DNA of 64,000 bases from Prostheceraeus crozeri (taxonomy: Eukaryota > Platyhelminthes > Polycladida > Euryleptidae): the NCBI GenBank assembly GCA_907163375.1, contig CAJQUW010001446.1:248001-312000 (forward strand), written 5' to 3'. Positions 56,458-64,000 of the stretch are shown here, piece by piece. The position numbers and the translations under genes were made by a program. Each line of letters begins with the position of its first letter. The stretch's first letter is position 1. A model generated the notes under the pieces. It saw nothing but the letters and a program-made list of their open reading frames with translations, was not told where the DNA came from and did no database searches.

Positions 56458-57069
56458 TCAAACGGTAACAGATGGTAGGTCGTAGTCATGAACATCACTC
56501 AAGGTCTGAGTCGTTGCACTTATAAGCTGCTCTATGTCACACATTAAATCCTTTGATAGAGGACAGCATGAAGAGCATGTTTTTGAAGGGAAGACTTTTA
56601 AAAGATTAGCATAGTATGCTCTAAACTTGATTATGTCCCACTCAACTTGCACTGCCACGTTGACGCTCATCGACGGGGGTCCGGCAAACATGTCCACCTT
56701 GAATTTGCCACCATTTTCCTCATAGTGGCCAAATGTGATTATATCATGCATGCAAGTCTTCAATTTCCGTGTTCTCATTTCACAATAGCAACGAGAACTC
56801 TGTGGAATAGCTTCCGTCAAACTCAGGGGTTTGAACACTTCATCGAGCCAAAATCTTAGTACTCGCGTAAGGGCATTGGTCAATGTCCTCATAAAGAGTT
56901 TCTGAAGTTCAACATCATCTTCACAATGGTGGAATGTGACAATATCCTCCATCAGATCTATAAGATCAGCTTTGTAACCAATGACATCATTTGAAGAGTA
57001 GAGAATCTTGCTAGTAAACAGATTGTCTTTGTGAATAATTGAAACAGGAATGATCGTGGTAAATGGCAT
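56458..57069 (-). CDS. Unrecognised Polinton protein, 203 aa
   Basis: An intact frame with a TATATAAG box (57132-57125) about 56 bases before its ATG. The sequence has an N-terminal strand-rich part (PFTTIIPVSIIHKDNL), a helical middle (LQKLFMRTLTNALTRVLRFW) with several Cys (CYCEMRTRKLKTC), and a C-terminal CSSCCPLSKDLMCDIEQL segment. The Cys pairs could bind metal or form disulfides, but no known motif is complete. No family was recognised. Its own promoter and intact frame suggest a real gene of the element. Confidence 0.6.
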   Translation of the reverse strand: MPFTTIIPVSIIHKDNLFTSKILYSSNDVIGYKADLIDLMEDIVTFHHCEDDVELQKLFMRTLTNALTRVLRFWLDEVFKPLSLTEAIPQSSRCYCEMRTRKLKTCMHDIITFGHYEENGGKFKVDMFAGPPSMSVNVAVQVEWDIIKFRAYYANLLKVFPSKTCSSCCPLSKDLMCDIEQLISATTQTLSDVHDYDLPSVTV

Positions 57070-57124
57070 GTTTATTAATGTCTACAATCCTCAACAAGTA
57101 TGATTGCAATAGAAGTGTGATAAC

Positions 57125-57132
57125 CTTATATA
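57125..57132 (-). promoter_or_regulatory. TATATAAG box
   Basis: TATATAAG on the minus strand lies about 56 bases before the ATG at 57069. It is the same word as at 55945-55938. Confidence 0.6.
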
Positions 57133-57179
57133 CAAAAGCTGCACAATAGCAGCCAATCACAGACACGCATGATGACTCA

Positions 57180-57685
57180 TCATGAACGATATACAGTGAC
57201 TGTTGAAATTATTTCTCCATCACAAAAGGGACAAAATATAGTTTCCAATGGTACATAGCATGTAGAACACATGACAAAATGAGAATATGGTAACAAGAGA
57301 AGGGATTTTTCCCGTTCAAAACACCTAATGCAGTTCCGTTCACATAATAATTCAAACGTCTCTATTTCTAATTTCTTTCTGAAGTCACTTTCATTGATAG
57401 AACATTTTGATAAATCAATTGAAGGTTTCACTTTTTTATCTCCGTTTCAGAAAGTTCCAATTTCATCCTCCTAATTTCACTGTCTTTATAATGTAGCATT
57501 GAGAAATCCTCTATCCAACTACGATCCAAATTACGATTCATGGCATCCTCATCCAGATCCATTAGTCGTTCAACTAAATCACCAGCTTTGATATTTTCAT
57601 TTAGATATGTAACAGTTTCTATAGCCTTTAGCGAATAACCAAGGTTTCTTGCAACAATCCATGAAATTGGGAAACTAGCCATCAA
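57180..57685 (-). CDS. UBA-like plus RING protein (IAP-like E3 ligase) split by a -1 frame change
   Basis: The first frame (57685-57428, 85 codons) has a UBA-like helix set: SWIVARNLGYSLKAIETVTY, then GDLVERLMDLDEDA. It stops at TGA 57430-57428. The second (57431-57180, 83 codons) is in the -1 frame and ends in a C3HC4-like RING: CIRCFEREKSLLLLPYSHF, MCSTC and CPFC. The RING is of the type at the C-terminus of IAP proteins, where a UBA-like domain precedes it; no BIR domain is present. The join is A AAA AAG TGA at 57437-57428, an exact -1 slippery heptamer followed at once by the stop. Either the shift is used or one A is missing. A TATAAATA box lies at 57720-57713. The inferred role is host ubiquitin or cell-death manipulation. 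Confidence 0.7.
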
Positions 57686-57712
57686 TATTCACATCATCAA
57701 ACAACTTCAACG

Positions 57713-57720
57713 TATTTATA
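57713..57720 (-). promoter_or_regulatory. TATAAATA box of the UBA/RING gene
   Basis: TATAAATA on the minus strand lies 27 bases before the ATG at 57685. That is close for a TATA box, and implies a very short leader or a downstream start. Confidence 0.45.
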
Positions 57721-57825
57721 ACTTAACCTAGTTATGAAAATCAATACAGTTGTCATCACAGTCACAATGGTCACAAATGTCGCATTTGAGCAAGCAGTCT
57801 CAAAACAAACAACTATCTGTTCAAG

Positions 57826-58035
57826 TTCCGAAATAGATGTTCGCATCCCTACTCTAATTTACATACTCCAATTCAATTTCGGAACAAGCCGTTCCGATCC
57901 CAACACACAAATAAGTGTACCGAATCATTAAGTATGATCTCATATCGGTTGTCAATCGGAACGCAGTTCCTTTTTACATGTTCGAAACATGTTCCGATTG
58001 GTAATTCGGAACATGTTCCTATCCATGTTCGCATC
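57826..58035. repeat. Cluster of GTTCCG/CGGAAC words at the right flank of the Polinton
   Basis: GTTCCGA and its complement TCGGAAC occur repeatedly in both orientations, including near-palindromes such as TTCGGAACAAGCCGTTCCGA and GGAACATGTTCC. It may be part of the element's right end, but no matching left copy was found. Confidence 0.45.
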
Positions 58036-59757
58036 CACTACCAGCGCGTCCGCAAAACTAACTACTCCGAAGCTCTGATCTGAGCAAAATGCACTACATA
58101 TCAATGATTTAGCACGTGCTACAGCTGATGCGAGTAACTCTTGTTCAGCAATCGACTTATTATTATTATTATGCTCATTATTATAATAACATGTAAATTA
58201 TTATCAGCATCTCAAACTTATTGCAATGTCACAATCCACTCGTAACGAACGGGAAGAGGTCGTAAATGTAAAGAAGATAGTTGACGTAATTTGTGGCCAG
58301 CAGTCCTTACTTTCAAAGTCCCTACTTTGAAAGTAAGACTAGAAAATGAAATCTAAATTTTGAAATTCCAATGCAAACTTTGATAATTACCACGTAGATC
58401 ATAACAAAGCATTGAAAATTTCCAAAGTTTATGCATTTCAAGACAATCTCAAATGTAAACAATCATTTTTTTCTCGGAGAGAGGATTCCACTATAGGCCT
58501 GAACACAACCGTATTATCAAGCACGTATATAGTATCAACAAAGAAAAAATTGAAATAAGACTATACTTAAATCGATCATGGAGAGAGAATTCAGATGACA
58601 ATCGGATTGACAGTTATCGATAGAATTGATTTCAGCTCTTTCATTGGTAGAAATTTGGTATCATGAAAATTATTTGATCTACAGTTAATTATGCTTTATT
58701 AACATACTTATATAGAAGAAAGAGGGGCATCTGGTGCAGCAAAAACGATTCCAAATGTAAAGAGATAGAGCGGAGATCTATTTCTTCGGAGATTATTTTG
58801 CATTTTGTTAAATGTACGCATTTGATCAATCAATCAAGCATGAAACTATATTACAATCCTAAGAAGCGATAACAATAATGAAATTATTGATGTGCTATAT
58901 TCCGGTATGACATGCGTATTGCAGTGATGCAGCTACAAAAAAATGTCTTTATCATCATTATATCACTGACTACATACATGTACATCCGCATTCGCCCTCA
59001 TGAAAATACCTCACTAACTTCTCCTCAAACTCTCCAAAACTTACAGCGAAATGGTGAATCTCATGATGAATTAACGAGAATTTAAGCTGATTGAGGCGAA
59101 TGTAGGACGGGTTCACCTTAACTTACAGCGAATGCGAATTTTCTCTTTACGAATAATGGCCGTAGGGCGAATATTGAAGTCTTCCTCCTTAACTTCTCAG
59201 TAACTAAGAGCGTGGAGAATATCAACGATCCTATTAATGAATTCAGTGGGATGGTTGATAATGATATACAGTTCACTAAGTAAATGAGTCATAACTCATC
59301 ATCGTCTGATTGGATCAAGTTACTGTATTGTGAATTTCATCAGAGGAACGCATACCAGAGGACATTTTCGTCGTTGGTGCTTTTGATGACGGACAAGTGA
59401 TTTCACAGCATTCGAGCAGCGAAGATTTACAAGTGAGCGTTATCTCATGTTTGATATACTTAAGTAGTTTGCAATCCATCAACCGAAGCTGTTACACCGA
59501 AAAGAGTCAAATAGCTAGCTGTCTACATAAGAAAACGACTTCAGAATGTTATGAATATAAAGCCTTATGTTTGAAACAAGTGCACCATTGAAAAGGAGTT
59601 TCACTTTTATTTAGGCAAACAGATATTGAAACTTTTTTGCATTAGAGTGTGGTATTTACAGATGAAGAAATTTCCAACAACTTTCATTAACTGATCTCAT
59701 TAGAGAGATCACTTAACAGATTTCTCAGTTTGATTTTTTCAATTGAATTCGATAGAA
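58036..59757. other. Noncoding flank between Polinton and BEN gene
   Basis: No gene was recognised. It contains a short TTA repeat at about 58160, the hairpin at 58306-58337 and AT-rich DNA. It may include the promoter of the downstream plus-strand gene, but no clear TATA box was found. Confidence 0.5.
58306..58337. repeat. Perfect 13-bp inverted repeat (hairpin)
   Basis: CTTACTTTCAAAG, the 6-base loop TCCCTA, then the exact complement CTTTGAAAGTAAG. There is no following T run that would suggest termination. Confidence 0.85.
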
Positions 59758-60149
59758 ATGCCTAGAAAGAGAGATTACTTGACTTGGCTAAGACCTAATT
59801 CTGGAGAGGAAATTCCAAGAACCACATATAATAGACTCATTTCCCAACAGACAGTGGATGCACAGATTTCTTCCATGTCTGAGCAAACTTTTGATGCATC
59901 TCAATTTATGCTGGCGTCCGATGTTAGTCTGTTGGCCGATGATGTCTTCGATAACCATTCAGCAGCCATCTTGTACTTTATATCTTGTATGCTTCATTAT
60001 AATCTTAAAATGCCTGACTCTTTCCAGCTCCAACATTGTCCTACCATGACCAGTCAAGGCATTTTCAAAAAAACATTTTCCCAATGTTTCAAAAATTCGT
60101 TCAAAAATAATGATAAATCATGTCCTTCTATTTCAATTTCATTTTTCAG
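59758..60149 (+). CDS. Possible 5' exon of the BEN-like gene
   Basis: From ATG 59758 the frame reads PRKRDYLTWLRPNSGEEIPR, then about 80 well-formed residues (EQTFDASQFMLASDVSLLAD). After about residue 80 the frame becomes low in coding character, so a splice donor is expected between about 59930 and 60010. No consensus donor that keeps phase 0 with the next exon is obvious; a weak GTTAGT at about 59922 would fit the phase. The exon is next to a confident coiled-coil exon on the same strand. The function of this N-terminus is unrecognised. Confidence 0.4.
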
Positions 60150-60290
60150 GATGAGCTCTTACAGTTAGAAAAAACGGAGTTGGTGAGAAGAATTCGTTGC
60201 ATGGAGCGAAGAATAGAGGAATTAGAACGACTCAATTCAATATTGATCTCAGATGTTCCACAGTCAATCTCGAGAACATTAAAAACTATC
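60150..60290 (+). CDS. Coiled-coil exon of the BEN-like gene
   Basis: A 141-nt exon, exactly 47 codons, between acceptor TTTTTCAG (60142-60149) and donor GTAAGT (60291). It encodes DELLQLEKTELVRRIRCMER and RIEELERLNS, with heptad spacing of Leu/Ile, so a dimerising coiled coil is likely. It ends TLKTI in phase 0 and joins in frame to the exon at 62013, which starts IVPTASKVD. Coiled coil before BEN is a known arrangement in BEN-domain proteins. Confidence 0.7.
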
Positions 60291-60866
60291 GTAAGTTGTT
60301 TAGTACATCCATAAGAATACGAGTGTTCTTGTGCGCATTTCGTTCAATTGTCAATTGATATAGGCTACACACATCACGATATTTCCTAATGATAATGATT
60401 GTCGCATTTCAATCCGGTCCGGGATCCGTTTCTGCTAAAATGATGAGGCTCAAGCTCGTTATATCTGCATACAGAATGAGAATTCATCCATATTAACAAC
60501 CGTAACTTACAGTGTTTATTTAGAGAAAATATTCTTGCGCTTAAAATTCCTTCCAAGTCTCTACTTTGAGGTGTGCTGAATTTGTGTCTATTTTTATAAA
60601 ATTCATCTCATAAATACTCGATATTAACCAATGAATGATGAAATTAACTGTATGACAATAATATGTTAGACAACATTACTAAGTGGGTACATAAATACCT
60701 TGCTTATTTGTACAGAAGCCCCTACTGTTAATTTAATCGAGCATAAATACTAGTTAATTATTTATGAGGCATTATACAGCCTAGTCCAATGCTTCATTTT
60801 TTTTATAACTGACTGACGTTTGAAACATTACTAGATTTGCGCATGAAACACATAGGCCTAGGGGTG

Positions 60867-61425
60867 AAGTGGGGTAAGTGCGTCACTCAGGAATTTCTCT
60901 TCAGCTTCAGGCTCTATGAAAGGCATATTTCACTCATGTATATACTCAAGTATTCTAAAAATTTTCATGAGTAAAGGTTTCATTTTCTATAAATATAATA
61001 GTTACCAGATGATTTCAAAATCATACATGAAAAAATTTTCATCCTTTAAATTTATGATCATTTTTTTTGCTAACTTATTTAGTTGGTAAGAATACTTTCA
61101 CTGTCTATCTTGATAGAAGAGAACTTCTTAGGGTTGTATTAACTTCAATGACAAGCATTTATTGCATTGAGATATTGCTAGTTCCTAAGTTATAGTCAAA
61201 ATTCTAAACCAATCGTAAAATATGACCTTGGGGTAAGTGCGTCATCAAGGTCATTTAAAATAGTCAAAAAAATATGTGTCAAGTTTACTAATATTCAATG
61301 AAAATTTCACTGAATATTTAAGTAAATACCCACGAGAAATCATATCTCTAACGGCAGCTTCAGATGTTCGATATTTTTTTCCTGACAGTCAAATTACCTG
61401 ATTTCGCGTCGCACTTACCCCACTT
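60867..61425. mobile_element. Transposon-like insert with AAGTGGGGTAAGTGCG terminal repeats
   Basis: AAGTGGGGTAAGTGCG at 60867-60882 is exactly inverted at 61410-61425. A third, direct copy of the core GGGGTAAGTGCGTCA lies at 61230-61244. The 559-bp interval lies in the intron before the repeat exon of the BEN-like gene and has no coding capacity. No clear flanking duplication was seen. Confidence 0.6.
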
Positions 61426-62012
61426 GACTACCAAGCTCGCACAAAGTTGTAGGCACTTGACATTAAAGACTTACATGTCTCTTTATCATGATGACCTCCG
61501 CTGTTCAGACATACGTGAATGAGGATGGCTGCTTATTCATTTAATATCAATCTAACCCGTGTCCTTTTGGTGAAATATCAGATGAGTGAGAAAGTCATGG
61601 AGCAATGCAATCCTGTCAACCATCTTCGAAGCGCAGTTCGGTTTTGCAATATCATCATGGAACATCAATTATTCTAAAATAGCCATCAGAGGCACACTCG
61701 ATTTGTCAGAATCATAAAGAGATACTTCTCATCGGTTCAACATCGGCCTGAGTCGTTGCTGCTGTCGCTCGAATAATCAACGAATCCAGATGCAAAGTTA
61801 CTAATTAAACATACTTAATTTAACACTGATCTTCATAAGAATATGTTATTGTGATTTTTAGCAATTACAAATGTTTAGGATCCAATAAATCCATCAAAGA
61901 TACTGCCTTTTTAGCCATCCATACGTGGCCAAATTCAAATTAGTGAGGTCAATGTGTAATTGTATTGAAACGTAGTCTTCTTTTATTGTCAACGAGTATC
62001 ATATTGTTTCAG

Positions 62013-63480
62013 ATTGTGCCAACTGCTTCAAAAGTCGATCATTCATTAAACCATGGGAACATTCTTCCTTCAACACAGGACTCTTCAGCATCCGCAAGCT
62101 ATTCTCAGTCATCTAAAGTGAAATTCCAAGAGAGAAACGAAAATATCCTTCCTTCATCGCAGGACTCTTCCATCTCCGCAAGTAATTCTCAGTCATCTCA
62201 AATGAACTTCCAAGAAAGAAACGAAAATATCCTTCCTTCATCGCAGGACTCTTCAATCTCCGCAAGTTATTCTCAGTCATCTCAAATGAACTTCCAAGAG
62301 AGAAACGAAATTATCCCACCATCATCGCAGGACTCTTCAATCTCCGCAAGCTATTCTCAGTCATCTCAAATGAACTTCCAAGAAAGAAACGAAAATATCC
62401 TTCCTTCATCGCAGGACTCTTCAATCTCCGCAAGCTATTCTCAGTCATCTCAAATGAACTTCCAAGAGAGAAACGAAAATATCCTTCCTTCATCGCAGGA
62501 CTCTTCCATCTCCGCAAGTAATTCTCAGTCATCTCAAATGAACTTCCAAGAAAGAAACGAAAATATCCTTCCTTCATCGCAGGACTCTTCCATCTCCGCA
62601 AGCTATTCTCAGTCATCTCAAATGAACTTCCAAGAGAGAAACGAAAATATCCTTCCTTCATCGCAGGACTCTTCAATCTCCGCAAGTTATTCTCAGTCAT
62701 CTCAAATGAACTTCCAAGAAAGAAACGAAAATATCCTTCCTTCATCACAGGACTCTTCAATCTCCGCAAGTTATTCTCAGTCATCTCAAATGAACTTCCA
62801 AGAAAGAAACGAAAATATCCTTCCTTCATCGCAGGACTCTTCAATCTCCGCAAGTAATTCTCAGTCATCTCAAATGAACTTCCAAGAGAGAAACGAAAAT
62901 ATCCTTCCTTCATCGCAGGACTCTTCAATCTCCGCAAGTTATTCTCAGTCATCTCAAATGAACTTCCAAGAAAGAAACGAAAATATCCTTCCTTCATCAC
63001 AGGACTCTTCAATCTCCGCAAGTTATTCTCAGTCATCTCAAATGAACTTCCAAGAAAGAAACGAAAATATCCTTCCTTCATCACAGGACTCTTCAATCTC
63101 CGCAAGTTATTCTCAGTCATCTCAAATGAACTTCCAAGAAAGAAACGAAAATATCCTTCCTTCATCGCAGGACTCTTCAATCTCCGCAAGTAATTCTCAG
63201 TCATCTCAAATGAACTTCCAAGAGAGAAACGAAAATATCCTTCCTTCACCACGACAAGTTGATGGCAGCTGTCGGACTAATGTTTACCAAAGATATCTGG
63301 CACTAACTCCTCAGCAAGAATTTGCTATAAATTCCTGTACAAAATGGAAGAAGTTAGTCAATACCATTTTGAATATTGTGTATACCAAACAAGAAATGGT
63401 TGCTATGAATGCAGTAAGAAGCACCAGAGGCTTATCAAACCGGCTCGTGATGAGTTCAGACATAAGAGAGTGGATATTTG
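62013..63480 (+). CDS. SQ-rich repeat exon with BEN-like C-terminus
   Basis: The exon starts after acceptor TTTCAG (62007-62012), in frame with the coiled-coil exon, and ends before donor GTAAGTGTG at 63481. An upstream in-frame start at 61965, with a hydrophobic leader-like stretch, is probably intronic. Residues 16-407 are 14 repeats of 28 residues, each with three Ser-Gln pairs (PSSQDSS, SYSQSSQM). The final part (NSCTKWKKLVNTILNIVYTK, then EMVAMNAVRSTRGLSNRLVM) resembles the N-terminal half of a BEN domain: the K-WKKLV helix, an acidic/M helix, and the Ser/Arg loop. BEN domains bind DNA or chromatin proteins. The domain would finish in the next exon, outside the window. BEN assignment is moderate; exon structure is good. 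Confidence 0.65.
62058..63233 (+). repeat. Coding tandem repeat, 14 x 84 bp
   Basis: Fourteen head-to-tail 84-bp units, all in frame (28 codons), mostly over 95% identical. The first unit and unit 4 are the most diverged. Position 15 of the unit is Asn in units 2, 6, 10 and 14 and Tyr in the others, giving a four-unit higher-order pattern. Confidence 0.97.
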
Positions 63481-63485
63481 GTAAG

Positions 63486-64000
63486 TGTGAGCTCTGAGTA
63501 GATTTGCATGAAGTACATATATAAATGTACCGTAGACGCCCAAATATATGGCAATTCACACATATTCAGTCAAATAAATGAATATACAACTATACGTGTA
63601 TATGCACTTGAATGCCTGTTTAGAGTTTCGCAACTTGAATAGATAAGAGCTCTCACATCCTCAGCTACGCATTTAGCCCACATGCATCCCAAGCTTAAAT
63701 CCAGGTATGGATAAAACATCAATATGTACTCCATACATCAATATAATACAATGTCACATAACTTGTCTATACTCTCAATGTATTTCCTAATGGTGACATT
63801 TGCGATGTATGATCTAAGAAAATCTACGATGTCGTTATGATATCGTTGCATGAAGATAGACAAATGTATCTATAATAAATGTGTCTATGTATACGATATT
63901 ACTTTTGGTACCTTACTTTTTGTACATCACTTTTTTCATCGCTCTTTTCATTACAAACTTATTGATATATCCACGCATTCGTGTACATGTAGCTCCTTTT
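63486..64000. other. Downstream intron of the BEN-like gene (partial), nothing recognised
   Basis: This begins with the GTAAGTGTG donor at 63481 and runs to the window edge. It is AT-rich, with no recognised exon or repeat. Confidence 0.5.

Larger units (their letters stand above)
38400..57800. mobile_element. Polinton/Maverick virus-like element, degraded, with nested Copia insertion
   Basis: Approximate limits. The region has the Polinton hallmark set: protein-primed DNA polymerase B, retrovirus-type integrase with chromodomain, A32-type packaging ATPase, adenain-like protease, double jelly-roll major capsid protein and penton-like minor capsid protein. Genes form two convergent arms meeting near 48.4-48.6 kb. 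Without the 4965-bp Copia insertion and one 5-bp target-site copy the segment is about 14.4 kb, or about 17 kb if the spliced gene at 35.7-38.4 kb belongs to it. Terminal inverted repeats and the flanking duplication were not found by eye. Confidence 0.92.

Noticed and set aside
61965-62012. Signal peptide on the repeat protein
   Set aside because: The hydrophobic start (RSLLLLSTSIILF) lies before a good splice acceptor and reads through polypyrimidine-like intron; the in-frame join from the coiled-coil exon is preferred.
62058-63233. CRISPR-like array
   Set aside because: The units are contiguous coding repeats without spacers, in an animal genome.
62311-63252. Minus-strand open frame of 313 codons
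   Set aside because: It is the antisense of the 84-bp in-frame tandem repeat; its length is a by-product of a stop-free repeat unit.

Overview
The window is animal nuclear DNA, AT-rich and full of introns and transposons. A conserved voltage-gated calcium channel gene of the CaV2 class, GT-AG and AT-AC introns, Penelope, LINE, mariner, Copia and Polinton elements and frequent TAGGCCTA-like words suggest a marine invertebrate. The phylum cannot be fixed from sequence alone.

Region 1 (1-28.3 kb, minus strand) is the 5' part of a CaV2 alpha-1 subunit gene: coding exon 1 (28029-28261), exon 2 (13485-13590, 106 nt) and exon 3 (4718-4857, 140 nt). Intron 1 has minor-spliceosome (U12-type) AT-AC signals. 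The introns carry a 5'-truncated Penelope-like element, a TA-flanked MITE, a 35-bp perfect inverted repeat, a Tc1 remnant and a LINE remnant. Region 2 (28.3-35.7 kb) holds the CaV2 5' flank, a LINE 3' fragment, a nearly complete mariner-type transposon (32100-33514) with terminal repeats and TA duplications, and a 201-bp tandem duplication.

Region 3 (about 35.7-57.8 kb) is a Polinton/Maverick virus-like element. The plus-strand arm has a spliced Cys-rich/coiled-coil gene (membership uncertain), a broken protein-primed DNA polymerase B, and a small gene resembling PC4-like plus TATA-binding-protein-like domains. The convergent minus-strand arm has an adenain-type protease, major capsid protein, a basic virion-type protein, a penton-like minor capsid protein, a chromodomain integrase, a coiled-coil protein, an A32-type packaging ATPase, several small unknown proteins and a UBA-like/RING ubiquitin-ligase-like gene. 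Most genes carry a nonsense codon or frameshift, so the copy is probably decaying. Several breaks lie in homopolymers, and two form exact -1 slippery heptamers. Terminal inverted repeats could not be found by eye.

A Copia LTR retrotransposon (41960-46924, minus strand) is nested inside the polymerase gene. It has 359-bp LTRs with only two differences, a GTGAT target duplication and a primer site matching the anticodon arm of initiator tRNA-Met.

Region 4 (57.9-64 kb) is mostly noncoding flank, then a plus-strand spliced gene: a coiled-coil exon followed by an exon with 14 copies of an 84-bp SQ-rich repeat and a BEN-like C-terminal segment. The gene continues beyond the window.
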